The notes beneath the pieces were generated by a model, which saw only the letters and a program-made list of their open reading frames with translations, was not told where the DNA came from and searched no databases. Below, one piece after another: positions 6,822-14,311 of a stretch of 15,322 nucleotides of DNA. Numbering within the stretch: position 1 is the stretch's first letter; every line of letters starts with the position of its first letter. The stretch spans positions 1 to 15,322 of the forward strand of contig JAEZXC010000040.1 in assembly GCA_023442845.1 (NCBI GenBank), written 5' to 3'. The translations under genes and the position numbers were made by a program. The DNA comes from Actinomycetes bacterium (GTDB taxonomy: Bacteria > Actinomycetota > Actinomycetes > Actinomycetales > Demequinaceae).

Positions 6822-8789
6822 CTACTCTGCGGTGCCCGCGGTGTCCTTGGGCTCGGTGCGACGCGGCGTCGGTGCTTTGGTGGCGCGACGGCGGCTGGGC
6901 TTGGGCGCCCAGTCTCCGCTCACCCATGCCTCTCGTGCGGGCAACTTCTTCACCTTCGCAAAGATCTCCGCGAGCTCGGCCTCGTTGAGGGTCTCCTTCT
7001 CCAGCAGCTCCTCAGCCAGCACATCAAGCACCTTGCGGTTGAGCGTCAGCGCCTTGGTCGCTTCGCGCATCGCGTTATCCATCAGCGCGCGGATTTCCGT
7101 GTCCACGGTTGAGGCGACGTGTTCGGAGTACTCCCGACCGTGTCCCATATCGCGGCCGAGGAAGACCTCACCCGAACTTCCGGTAAGGCGGACCGCCCCC
7201 ACCTTTGTCGACATGCCGTACTCGGTCACCATTTGCTTGGCGATCTCAGTCGCCTGACTGATGTCGTTGCTCGCCCCGGTTGACGGGTCGCCAAAGACCA
7301 CTTCCTCAGCAACGCGGCCACCCATCGCGTAAGCGAGGTTGTCGAGCAGTTGGTTTCGGGTCTTCGAGTAGCGATCCTCGGCGGGCATCACCATCGTGTA
7401 GCCCAGCGCGCGCCCTCGCGGAAGGATCGTCACCTTGGTGACCGGGTCCGTGTGGTTGAGAGCCGCCGCGACAAGTGCGTGGCCACCCTCGTGATACGCG
7501 GTGACACGCTTGTCGTGATCGTTCATGACGCGCGTGCGCTTCTGCGGACCGGCGATGACGCGGTCAATGGCCTCATCGAGTTCGCTTGGGCCGATGCTCG
7601 TCGCGTCTCGACGTGCAGTGAGGAGCGCCGCTTCATTGAGGACGTTCGCAAGGTCGGCACCGGTAAAGCCAGGGGTGCGCTTCGCAATCGCTGCGAGGTC
7701 GACGTCAGGGGCGATGGGCTTGCCCTTGGCGTGGACTTCGAGCACCTTTTGGCGTCCCTTGAGGTCAGGGGCGTCAACTCCCACCTGGCGGTCAAAGCGA
7801 CCAGGGCGCAACAAGGCGGGGTCGAGGATGTCGGGACGGTTCGTCGCCGCGATCATGATGACGTTCGTGTTGGCGTCGAACCCGTCCATCTCGACGAGCA
7901 TCTGGTTGAGGGTCTGCTCACGCTCATCGTGACCACCGCCAAGGCCCGCGCCACGGTGTCGGCCAACAGCGTCGATCTCGTCAACAAAGATGATTGCCGG
8001 GCTGTTCTTCTTCGCCTTGTCGAACAGGTCGCGCACACGGCTCGCGCCCACGCCGACGAACATCTCAACGAAATCTGAGCCCGAAATCGAGTAGAACGGC
8101 ACTCCTGCCTCGCCTGCAACTGCGCGAGCGAGGAGCGTCTTACCCGTGCCGGGCGGACCGTAGAGGAGCACGCCCTTGGGGATCTTCGCTCCCACTGCCT
8201 GGAACTTGGCCGGCGTCTCGAGGAACTCTTCGATCTCGCGAAGCTCTTCAACTGCCTCATCCACACCGGCGACATCTTCAAACTTCACCTTGGGGGTGTC
8301 GGGGGTCACCTCGGTCGCTCGTGACCGCCCGAACTGCATGACGCCCCGGCCGCCGCCGCCTTGCATCATCGAGAAGAGGATGTAAATGACGATGATGACG
8401 ATGACAATCGGCAAGAAGCTAAAGAGAATCGTCTGCCACATCGACGAGCGCGGCACGACGGAGTCGTAGCCGTCCGTCGGATTGGCGTCCGCGACTGCGG
8501 CCGCCACTGCGGGACCCTGGGGCTCGACGTAGTAGAACTGCACGAGGCCGTTCGCCTTCGCGTCGGTGTCTGCCAGAACGTCGGGCACGGTGTCGCCCAG
8601 CTGGATCTTTACGCGCTGATCACCATCGGTGATCTCGACCTGCTGGATTCCCTCCGAGGCAAGCACGGCGAAGCCCTGGGATGTGGAGATCTTGGTCACC
8701 GGCTCTTGATTGAGCGACATGTAGAGCAATGAGCTCACGATGATCGCAATCGCGAACAGCACCACGTACGACAGGCGCAGTCTCTTCAT
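6822..8789 (-). CDS. ftsH: ATP-dependent zinc metalloprotease FtsH
   Basis: A membrane-anchored AAA+ protease degrading membrane and regulatory proteins. The order (655 residues) is: membrane segment about 7-24; extracytoplasmic domain about 30-115; second membrane segment about 118-142 (ILFSFLPIVIVIIVIYILF); glycine-rich MQGGGGRG; Walker A GPPGTGKT (about 211-218); Walker B IIFVDEIDAVG; second region of homology ATNRPDILDPALLRPGRFD; zinc motif HEGGH; and the downstream Asp-bearing NDISQATEIA. The tail is basic (KPSRRRATKAPTPRR) and then acidic. The ATG at 8789 gives MKRLRLS; a GTG three codons upstream (8798) is possible, and no clear ribosome binding site separates them. Upstream is a 260-base gap with two hairpins, so ftsH probably has its own promoter, and the folate genes 9 bases downstream are likely co-transcribed. 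Confidence 0.97.
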   Translation of the reverse strand: MKRLRLSYVVLFAIAIIVSSLLYMSLNQEPVTKISTSQGFAVLASEGIQQVEITDGDQRVKIQLGDTVPDVLADTDAKANGLVQFYYVEPQGPAVAAAVADANPTDGYDSVVPRSSMWQTILFSFLPIVIVIIVIYILFSMMQGGGGRGVMQFGRSRATEVTPDTPKVKFEDVAGVDEAVEELREIEEFLETPAKFQAVGAKIPKGVLLYGPPGTGKTLLARAVAGEAGVPFYSISGSDFVEMFVGVGASRVRDLFDKAKKNSPAIIFVDEIDAVGRHRGAGLGGGHDEREQTLNQMLVEMDGFDANTNVIMIAATNRPDILDPALLRPGRFDRQVGVDAPDLKGRQKVLEVHAKGKPIAPDVDLAAIAKRTPGFTGADLANVLNEAALLTARRDATSIGPSELDEAIDRVIAGPQKRTRVMNDHDKRVTAYHEGGHALVAAALNHTDPVTKVTILPRGRALGYTMVMPAEDRYSKTRNQLLDNLAYAMGGRVAEEVVFGDPSTGASNDISQATEIAKQMVTEYGMSTKVGAVRLTGSSGEVFLGRDMGHGREYSEHVASTVDTEIRALMDNAMREATKALTLNRKVLDVLAEELLEKETLNEAELAEIFAKVKKLPAREAWVSGDWAPKPSRRRATKAPTPRRTEPKDTAGTAE

Positions 8790-8918
8790 AATGACCACGA
8801 CTCTACGCGAGGAGCCCCACGAAGCGGGCGCGTTTCGCGCTCAGCGGTATCCCCCTGAGGGCAGGTGCGCGGGCGGGCTGCGGTGCCGATGCGGCAGCCG
8901 CCTCCACCACCCACTTCC

Positions 8919-8976
8919 CCTGGCAGGGCGTATGGGTCGACTTCCACACCACTTTCGACCCGCACGCCCTGCCAGG
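8919..8976. repeat. Long inverted repeat (22-bp arms, 14-base loop) between hpt and ftsH
   Basis: Arms 8919-8940 and 8955-8976 pair at 20 of 22 positions as Watson-Crick, with one wobble and one mismatch at adjacent positions. The outer sequence is CCTGGCAGGGCG against CGCCCTGCCAGG. The stem can extend by 5 more pairs (8911-8915 with 8977-8981) across a 3-base bulge. The loop is 8941-8954. No T-run follows on either strand, so it is not a textbook intrinsic terminator. It lies 130 bases upstream of ftsH and 80 bases beyond the hpt stop. It may be a GC-type terminator, an extragenic palindrome or a structured ftsH leader; the structure is certain, the role is not. Confidence 0.85.
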
Positions 8977-8986
8977 AGTGGAACAG

Positions 8987-9010
8987 GGGTGGCGGAGGGG
9001 GTGGCGGAGG
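8987..9010. repeat. Tandem 12-base G/C-skewed repeat, two copies
   Basis: Two exact adjacent copies of GGGTGGCGGAGG (8987-8998 and 8999-9010), flanked by more G on both sides. The plus strand is very G-rich and the transcript from hpt would be C-rich. Noncoding, between two hairpins. Confidence 0.85.
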
Positions 9011-9036
9011 GGCTCAGCGCGGCCGACGCTGGGAGT

Positions 9037-9054
9037 GGGCCGCGCAGGCGGCCC
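9037..9054 (-). terminator. Candidate hpt terminator hairpin
   Basis: On the minus strand a perfect 7-bp all-G/C stem (GGGCCGC, loop CTGC, GCGGCCC) begins 4 bases after the hpt TAA. No U-tract follows; the next bases are ACTCCCAGC. Position and stability fit a GC-rich actinobacterial terminator. Read-through to ftsH cannot be excluded. Confidence 0.5.
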
Positions 9055-9058
9055 CGGC

Positions 9059-9631
9059 TTACGACTCGCCGTAGACGCTCGGCTTGAGGATCGCCACGAA
9101 CGGCAACGTGCGGTACTTCTCCGCCCAGTCGAGGCCGTATCCCACCACAAACTCGTTGGGGATGTCGAAGCCGATGTAGCGAACGTCGAGTTCGACCTGC
9201 ACAGCGTCGGGCTTGCGCAGCAGTGTCGCCACCTCGACCGACTCGGCGCCGCGCGAACGCAGATTGCCAAGCAGCCACGACAGGGTGACGCCGGTGTCGA
9301 TGATGTCCTCGACGATCAGCACGTGACGTCCCGTGAGGTCGGCGTCGAGGTCCTTGAGGATGCGCACCACCCCGCTCGACTTGGTGCCCGATCCGTACGA
9401 CGACACCGCCATCCAGTCCATCTCGACCGAGGGCGGCAGCCGCCGCGCAAGGTCCGCCATCACCATGACCGCGCCCTTGAGCACGCCAACGAGCAGCACA
9501 TCCTTGCCCTCGTAGTCCGCGCGAATCTGGGCCGCGATCTCGTCGAGCCTGTCCCCAATCTCACGGTCGGTGACGACCACCCGCGTGAAATCGTCCATGG
9601 TGAAAGCGGAGTGGGAGAAGTCAGGGCTCAC
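9059..9631 (-). CDS. hpt: Hypoxanthine(-guanine) phosphoribosyltransferase
   Basis: A cytoplasmic purine-salvage enzyme transferring hypoxanthine or guanine onto PRPP. The PRPP-binding motif VLIVEDIIDTGVTL lies at about 104-117 (acidic pair Glu108-Asp109, Asp112). Also visible are LVGVLKGAVMVMADL, the mobile-loop Ser-Tyr in AVSSYGSGTKSSG and the base-binding IPNEFVVGYGLDW near the C-terminus. It has 190 residues, about the usual 180. GTG at 9631 overlaps the tilS stop as GTGA, arguing for coupled translation. An internal ATG at 9598 (MDDFTRV) gives the more typical length but has no visible ribosome binding site. The tilS-hpt-ftsH order is conserved across many bacteria. Confidence 0.96.
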   Translation of the reverse strand: MSPDFSHSAFTMDDFTRVVVTDREIGDRLDEIAAQIRADYEGKDVLLVGVLKGAVMVMADLARRLPPSVEMDWMAVSSYGSGTKSSGVVRILKDLDADLTGRHVLIVEDIIDTGVTLSWLLGNLRSRGAESVEVATLLRKPDAVQVELDVRYIGFDIPNEFVVGYGLDWAEKYRTLPFVAILKPSVYGES

Positions 9632-10653
9632 TCTGATGTTCCGTTCTCGTCTGTGCTTTCGAAGCGCTCGAGGGGGTAATTGATGATCAGCCTGCCATAC
9701 TCGCGGCGGGCCTCGTAGCCGCCTGGCAAGGACACCGGCCCTTGGCCGGAATAGGTGGTGACAAGACGGTCAAGAGCGGCGACGTGGGAAGCGGCCAACG
9801 GCCCGGCTCCGCGATTCTCCGCAATCATCTTGAGCATGCGAGTGCGGATCGCATCCGGGAGGGCAGCAAGCGCCTCGCACTGCCACTCCTCATTGTGGGT
9901 TCGGCGCTGTGAATCCATCATGGCGGTGCGCGCCTGACGGTCAAGTTCGTCGGCGTCGGCCTGGAGCAAGGCGGCTGATCGGGCAAGGCCGGACACGACG
10001 CCAGGGCCAAGGACGTCAACGAGCGCCGGCATGACGACGCTACGCAGTGCAGAGCGGCGCGGGCCGTTCTCGCCTTCATTTGTCGGGTCGAACCACGGCT
10101 CAAGTCCGAGCGCCTCACAGGCGGCGACGGTGTCCTTGCGGCGCAGTGACAAGAAGGGGCGCACGTAGCGGCCGCGCTTCACCGGCATTCCTGCAAGGGC
10201 GCGAGCGCCGGATCCGCGTGCGAGAGCGAGGAGCACCGTCTCGGCCTGGTCGTCCATCGTGTGGCCCATGAGGATGTGCGGGGTGAGCCCACCCTCGGCA
10301 TCAACGCGCTCGTCAAGGGCTCGGTAGCGCGCCTTGCGGGCTGCAGCTTCTAGCCCTCCTTCTCGTCCCACCACGACACGCTCGACAAACACGGTGGCGA
10401 TGCCAGCGTTGTGAATCTGAGCAACAGCCCTTTCGGCAACGACGGCGGAGTCGGGCTGCAGCGCGTGGTCGACGACAATCGCACCGGTGAGGAAACCCTC
10501 CTTGCGGCCCACAAAGGAGGCGGCCGCGGCGAGTGCAAGCGAGTCCGGGCCTCCAGAACACGCCACCCACACCTTGGCTCCCATGTCCACACCGTCGAGC
10601 GCTTCACGCACTGCATTGCGTGTCGCGGCCACGGCGGGGTGTGGTCCAGTCAC
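9628..10653 (-). CDS. tilS: tRNA(Ile)-lysidine synthetase TilS
   Basis: Converts cytidine 34 of the CAU-anticodon tRNA-Ile to lysidine using ATP and lysine. The N-terminal ATP-pyrophosphatase P-loop SGGPDSLALA lies at about 33-42. VVDHALQPDS, the MGHTMDDQAETVLLALARGSG motif (about 129-149), RPFLSLRRKD and WFDPTNEGENGPRRSALR follow. At 341 residues it is a shorter, actinobacterial-type form. The start chosen is GTG at 10653: AGAAGG lies 6 bases upstream, whereas the ATG at 10659 directly abuts that AGAAGG and is too close. The difference is two residues. The dacB stop is 58 bases upstream, and the tilS stop overlaps the hpt start. Confidence 0.93.
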   Translation of the reverse strand: MTGPHPAVAATRNAVREALDGVDMGAKVWVACSGGPDSLALAAAASFVGRKEGFLTGAIVVDHALQPDSAVVAERAVAQIHNAGIATVFVERVVVGREGGLEAAARKARYRALDERVDAEGGLTPHILMGHTMDDQAETVLLALARGSGARALAGMPVKRGRYVRPFLSLRRKDTVAACEALGLEPWFDPTNEGENGPRRSALRSVVMPALVDVLGPGVVSGLARSAALLQADADELDRQARTAMMDSQRRTHNEEWQCEALAALPDAIRTRMLKMIAENRGAGPLAASHVAALDRLVTTYSGQGPVSLPGGYEARREYGRLIINYPLERFESTDENGTSE

Positions 10654-10711
10654 GGGCATCCTTCTGGGTTGATGGGTCCTGGGTTGGTGAGGGCGAGGGC
10701 GCGTGTGTCAA

Positions 10712-12157
10712 CTAACCGCTGCACCCACATTGTGCCAATGCGTCGACAAACTCGTCGACGGCTTGGCGCGGTGCGACGGGTCCGTATGGCATCCCATCGG
10801 CCAATGCCGCGAACAAGAGAGGTCGCCCGTCTGCGGTGATGACGACACCCGCAAGGGAGGTCACCCCCGTGAGCGAGCCGGTCTTGGCGCGCATCACGCC
10901 CGCGCCGGGTGTCGAGATGAACCGATCGGTGAGCGTGCCGTTGAGGCCAGCCACCGCCAGCCAACCAAAGACATCCTCGGTGCGCTCATCAAGCGCGGCC
11001 TGGCGCATCGATTCGGTGAGAACGCGAGGAGGGATTCGGTTGCGGGTGGAAAAGCCCGCACCGTCGTACAAGGTAAGCCCGGCGGTATCGACCCCCAGCG
11101 CCCCCAACTGCTCGATGATCGCGTACGTCGCTGCGTCGGGGGTGCCCGCGTAGCCGCGATTGATCGAGAGTACGCGCGAAAGCACCTCGGCAATCGTGTT
11201 GTCGGACGAGTGGATCATGAAGGCCACCTGATCCGCGAGCGGCGCGGACAAGACGGTGCCGACGTCGATACCCGTCGAGTTGGTGCGTGCGCCAGCGCGC
11301 GTGGCGGCGATGCCTCTCTCAGTGAGCCGCTCGGCAAAGATGTCGCCAGCAGCCGCAGCAGGGTCTTGGGCGCGCGGCGCATAGAGGTCGTCCGCGAGCT
11401 TGCCGACGTTGACGGCGAGGCCGGTCACTGGCGCGGCGTAGCCGCTTGACCGCGCGTACGCCGGCCACTCAAGGGGGTAGGCCGGGCCCGGGAACGCAGT
11501 CGTGTCGACGACGACCTTCACCGACGTGACGCCATCTGCGGCGAGGGCGATCGCTACTTGATCGGCGAGGTCTCCCAGACCTGCGTAACCGACGGCGGGC
11601 ATGTCCCCGCCCCACGCCGCGCCCGTGCTCGGCCGCTCGCCCTTACTCCCGGCGTCGGCCGCGAGCATCATGTCTCCCCCCGCCACGAGCGCAACTTCAC
11701 CACGTGCGGCGTCGTACCGCGCCACAGTCGGAATTTGGAAGTCCGGTCCGAGCCCCGCCACAGCCGCGATGCCGGTGAGGAGCTTTGTCGTGGAGGCGGG
11801 CACCTGGCCATCGCCAGCGTCGACGTCGGCGAGAACCTCGCCCGTCACGAGATCGATGACGGAGACGTTTGTCGACGCTCCCGTGCGCGAGTCGTCGCGC
11901 AATGCTTGCGCCAGCGCTTGGACGGCCGACGCTGAGGGAAGCGGCGCGCTCGGGTCCATGAGAGCGGCAAGAGCGGCCGGTGGAGCGGGCGCCGGTTCAA
12001 CAGCTTGTGCGGATAAGAACGGGGCGGGGGGCTCGGGCTCGGTCGCCACGGTGACCCGACCCGGAACGTGGTCATAGGCGTCCGCCCACACGTATCCAGC
12101 GCCGCCCGCGAGCACGACAATGGGGACGACAATCCCGGCGATCACCCGTGTTCGCAC
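10712..12157 (-). CDS. dacB: D-alanyl-D-alanine carboxypeptidase/endopeptidase (PBP4 type, family S13)
   Basis: A penicillin-binding protein that trims or cleaves peptidoglycan peptides outside the membrane. The three active-site motifs are present: SxxK as PASTTKLL (Ser122, Lys125), SxN as SSDNTIAEVL (Ser318-Asp-Asn320) and KTG as RAKTGSLTGV (Lys425). Residues about 5-24 (VIAGIVVPIVVLAGGAGYVW) form an uncleaved-looking signal anchor, followed by a Pro/Ala-rich stretch to about 72. It has 481 residues, the usual S13 size. The GTG at 12157 has AGGAGG (12169-12164) 6 bases upstream, so the start is firm. It is divergent from ppa and leads the tilS-hpt genes, an order also recalled from M. tuberculosis. 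The tail ends QCGCSG, with two Cys of unknown meaning. Confidence 0.95.
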   Translation of the reverse strand: MRTRVIAGIVVPIVVLAGGAGYVWADAYDHVPGRVTVATEPEPPAPFLSAQAVEPAPAPPAALAALMDPSAPLPSASAVQALAQALRDDSRTGASTNVSVIDLVTGEVLADVDAGDGQVPASTTKLLTGIAAVAGLGPDFQIPTVARYDAARGEVALVAGGDMMLAADAGSKGERPSTGAAWGGDMPAVGYAGLGDLADQVAIALAADGVTSVKVVVDTTAFPGPAYPLEWPAYARSSGYAAPVTGLAVNVGKLADDLYAPRAQDPAAAAGDIFAERLTERGIAATRAGARTNSTGIDVGTVLSAPLADQVAFMIHSSDNTIAEVLSRVLSINRGYAGTPDAATYAIIEQLGALGVDTAGLTLYDGAGFSTRNRIPPRVLTESMRQAALDERTEDVFGWLAVAGLNGTLTDRFISTPGAGVMRAKTGSLTGVTSLAGVVITADGRPLLFAALADGMPYGPVAPRQAVDEFVDALAQCGCSG

Positions 12158-12221
12158 CCGTCACCTCCTGTCATGCGTCAGACTAATAGCCGGACAGAGG
12201 ACTTTAGTCGCGAGGTACAGC
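12158..12221. promoter_or_regulatory. Divergent dacB/ppa intergenic region with a 6-bp inverted repeat
   Basis: These 64 bases must hold the start signals for both genes unless promoters reach into the coding regions. GACTAA (12181-12186) and TTAGTC (12204-12209) form a perfect inverted repeat with a 17-base spacer. Minus-strand TAAAGT (12206-12201) and TAGTCT (12185-12180) fit the TAnnnT form of a -10 element for dacB, but I see no matching -35. No convincing ppa promoter was found. Confidence 0.3.
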
Positions 12222-12743
12222 ATGGAATTCAACGTCACCATCGAGATCCCCAAGGGCTCTCGCAACAAGTACGAGGTCGATCACCACACGGGACGCATCG
12301 TGCTCGATCGAATGCTGTTCACGTCGACCCGGTACCCGGACGACTACGGCTTCATCGACGGCACGCTTGGCGAAGACGGCGACCCCTTGGACGCCCTCGT
12401 ACTGCTCGAGGAGCCTACGTTCCCCGGTTGCCAGATCCGTTGCCGCGCGCTCGGGATGTTCCGCATGCGCGATGAGGCTGGTGGTGACGACAAGGTGTTG
12501 TGCGTGCCCGTTGCGGACCAGCGCGCCTTGTGGCGTCAGGACATCTCCGACGTGTCCGACTTCCACCGTCTCGAGGTCCAGCACTTCTTTGAGGTCTACA
12601 AGGACCTGGAGCCGGGCAAGTCCGTTGAGGGCGCGCACTGGGTGGGCCGCGACGAGGCCGAGGCCGAGATCCTCGCATCGATCGAGCGCGCGAAGGGAAC
12701 TCCGTTCGCGCACGAGAACCCGCTGTATCCGCCGCAACACTGA
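12222..12743 (+). CDS. ppa: Inorganic pyrophosphatase (family I)
   Basis: Hydrolyses pyrophosphate to two phosphates, pulling biosynthetic reactions forward. The 173 residues match the family. The signature EDGDPLDALVLLEEP (about 51-65) carries the metal-binding Asp52, Asp54 and Asp57. The N-terminal VTIEIPKGSRNKYEVDH, YPDDYGFIDGTL and HFFEVYKDLEPGKSV are also typical. The ATG at 12222 is preceded by GAGGT (12212-12216) with 5 bases spacing. The frame is open upstream to 12120, but those codons run back over the dacB start region and are not family sequence. It is transcribed away from dacB and converges on the NlpC/P60 gene, whose stop is 40 bases beyond its own. No clear terminator was seen between them. 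Confidence 0.97.
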   Translation: MEFNVTIEIPKGSRNKYEVDHHTGRIVLDRMLFTSTRYPDDYGFIDGTLGEDGDPLDALVLLEEPTFPGCQIRCRALGMFRMRDEAGGDDKVLCVPVADQRALWRQDISDVSDFHRLEVQHFFEVYKDLEPGKSVEGAHWVGRDEAEAEILASIERAKGTPFAHENPLYPPQH

Positions 12744-12783
12744 GCGGCACGGCACGAGCGATGTGTGGGGGATAGCGCCGCCG

Positions 12784-14121
12784 TCAGGGACGGCCGGCGT
12801 ACGGCATGATGTCGTTCAAGTTCCACGACGACGCGTAACTACGAACCTTGGCGTTTGAGCCAGGCACCGTCGCCTCGACTACCTGCCCATTGCCGATGTA
12901 GATCGCAACGTGGTAGATCGCGTTCGCGTCACGGTTGGTGCCCCAGAAGATGAGGTCGCCTGGGCGCAGTTCCGAGAAGGACACGTGCGTCACGCCCGCA
13001 TATTGAGTGCGGGAACTGCGAGGAATTGAGAATCCCGCGGCGCCCCATGATGCCCGGGTGAGCCCTGAGCAGTCATAGGCCGGGCCGTTGCCGCCTGCAA
13101 GATAGGGCGAGCCGACGAGCGTCAGTGCGTGGGCAGCGGCTGTCGCCCCTTGCGAGGCGCTCGACGACCAGGAACCGGACGTCTCGCCGCCACCGGTGTT
13201 GCCACCGGTATTGCCGCCAGTGTTGCCACCGGTATTGCCGCCAGTGTTGCCACCCGTGTTGCCCCCGCTGCTCCCACCGGAGCCGCCAGAGCCACCGGTG
13301 GCACCCTGGTTCTGTTGTGCGTCACGGATGGCCTGCTCGAAGGCGGCACGTTCCGCAGCGGCTCGCGCCGCAGCCAGGCCCGCCTGGCGCTCGCGCTCCA
13401 GTGCGACGGTAGTGCGCTGAAGTTCGGCGAGGCGCACGACGGCGGCCTCATGAGTCGCTTCTGCCTCGGCAACCGCCTGATCGGCGAGCCGTTGCGCCTC
13501 TTGCGCCTCGGAAAGCGCGACGGCGGCGGCCTCTTCGGCTTCGCGAGCCTCCTCGGCCGCTGCCTCAGCGGCCTCACTCATCGCCTGGGCCACGATCTCG
13601 GCGGCATTGACGCGCTGCACGACGGTGTCGTACTCGGTGGAGGCCCGATCGATGACTTCGGACCTCGTAATGACGTCGTCGAAACCATCGGCGCCAATGA
13701 CCGCTTCGAGCGACGTCATCGTGCCGCCCGAGCGGTAGGCCTCCATTGCGATAGCACCGAGATCGGTACGCGCATCTTCGAGCGCTTCGAGTGCTTCCGC
13801 AGCCTTGTCAGCAGCTTCCTTGGCGGCGGCCTCCGCCTTGTCCGCACGGTCCATCGCCTCGGCGTAGCGCTCAGCCGCTGCTCGCGCTTCCTTCTCCGCT
13901 GCGGCAGCTGCCTCTTGGAGCGACACGATCACCGCGTCGAGTTCAGCAACCGTTGCTTGCTGATCCGCAACCGCCGCCTTCGCTGCAGCGATCTCGTCCA
14001 GACCCGGGTACGCGTCGGCCATGCGCGGTGATGCGACCACTGCGAGCGAGGCCACAAGAGCGCCGATAGCGATCAGTGCCAGGGTGCGAGACGTCGCGCC
14101 GCGCCACTCCTTCGCCGCCAT
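12784..14121 (-). CDS. Secreted NlpC/P60 peptidoglycan endopeptidase with coiled coil
   Basis: A 445-residue exported cell-wall hydrolase. Signal peptide about 1-37 (hydrophobic TLALIAIGALVASLAVVA, cleavage likely after ADA). A long Ala/Glu-rich coiled coil spans about 40-270, broken by EAYRSGGTMTSLEAVIGADGF (about 127-147), a pattern seen in CwlO/PcsB/RipC-like proteins. A Gly/Asn/Thr linker (about 274-312) has six GGNT units. NlpC/P60 domain about 325-445: Cys351 in YDCSGLT, His404 in YHVAIYIG and Glu416 in VVEATVPG. The His-to-third-residue spacing of 12 and the Glu match the C-H-E triad of mycobacterial RipA. By family it should cut D-Glu-diaminoacid stem peptides during division. The ATG has AAGGAG 6 bases upstream. 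FtsEX-type regulation through the coiled coil is plausible but unproven. Confidence 0.93.
   Translation of the reverse strand: MAAKEWRGATSRTLALIAIGALVASLAVVASPRMADAYPGLDEIAAAKAAVADQQATVAELDAVIVSLQEAAAAAEKEARAAAERYAEAMDRADKAEAAAKEAADKAAEALEALEDARTDLGAIAMEAYRSGGTMTSLEAVIGADGFDDVITRSEVIDRASTEYDTVVQRVNAAEIVAQAMSEAAEAAAEEAREAEEAAAVALSEAQEAQRLADQAVAEAEATHEAAVVRLAELQRTTVALERERQAGLAAARAAAERAAFEQAIRDAQQNQGATGGSGGSGGSSGGNTGGNTGGNTGGNTGGNTGGNTGGGETSGSWSSSASQGATAAAHALTLVGSPYLAGGNGPAYDCSGLTRASWGAAGFSIPRSSRTQYAGVTHVSFSELRPGDLIFWGTNRDANAIYHVAIYIGNGQVVEATVPGSNAKVRSYASSWNLNDIMPYAGRP
13191..13262 (-). repeat. Six tandem 12-base coding repeats (GGNT linker)
   Basis: Six consecutive 12-base units of the type CACCGGTGTTGC encode GGNT on the minus strand, in the linker of the NlpC/P60 protein. 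Units 2-3 (13203-13226) and 4-5 (13227-13250) are identical 24-base pairs, which suggests a recent 24-base duplication. Copy number probably varies in frame among strains. Confidence 0.9.
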
Positions 14122-14145
14122 AGACCGCTCCTTATCGTCCGTGTG

Positions 14146-14174
14146 ATCCTAAACATCTGAGCGGCAAACGTGAA
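14146..14174 (-). promoter_or_regulatory. Promoter of the NlpC/P60 gene
   Basis: The minus strand reads -35 TTCACG (14174-14169), a 17-base spacer and -10 TAGGAT (14151-14146, TAnnnT). A start near 14139 would leave a leader of about 18 bases that just contains the AAGGAG ribosome binding site. Spacing is ideal; the -35 matches TTGACA at 4 of 6. The short leader rules out a c-di-AMP riboswitch of the kind that precedes some actinobacterial cell-wall hydrolase genes. Confidence 0.55.
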
Positions 14175-14276
14175 GATTGATGTGAAATGTCCCACGTTGC
14201 CGACAGGTCCCCCGGTATATCGGCCGGAATCGTCGCCGGCTTGACGGCGCGTTCCACATCCGTGGCGCTTTCCGCA

Positions 14277-14299
14277 TCATGCCTGGAAAAACGGCATGA
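14277..14299. repeat. Operator-like inverted repeat TCATGCC / GGCATGA
   Basis: Perfect 7-bp arms (14277-14283 and 14293-14299) around the 9-base loop TGGAAAAAC, immediately before TTGACG (14302-14307), which has the form of a plus-strand -35 element. Could be a regulator binding site for the metY side, or a hairpin. No regulator family is recognised. Confidence 0.4.
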
Positions 14300-14311
14300 G
14301 GTTGACGTTAT

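Noticed and set aside
8787..8840. TAGAGT (8805-8800, minus) as a -10 for ftsH, with a GCGCG/CGCGC hairpin (8828-8840)
   Set aside because: No acceptable -35 at normal spacing and the start would fall on the ftsH start codons; possible, but too weak to list.
8941..8954. MraZ-box-like repeats (GTGG motifs) in the hairpin loop region upstream of ftsH
   Set aside because: Regularly spaced copies are lacking and there is no mraZ or division cluster here.
10660..10711. Perfect TTGACA (-35 type) on the minus strand at 10711-10706, just upstream of tilS
   Set aside because: No TAnnnT is found 16-19 bases downstream, so it is not called as a tilS promoter.
12744..12783. Bidirectional terminator between the converging ppa and NlpC/P60 genes
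   Set aside because: Only a 5-bp GCGGC/GCCGC pairing with a 28-base loop is visible and no T-run; not supportable.
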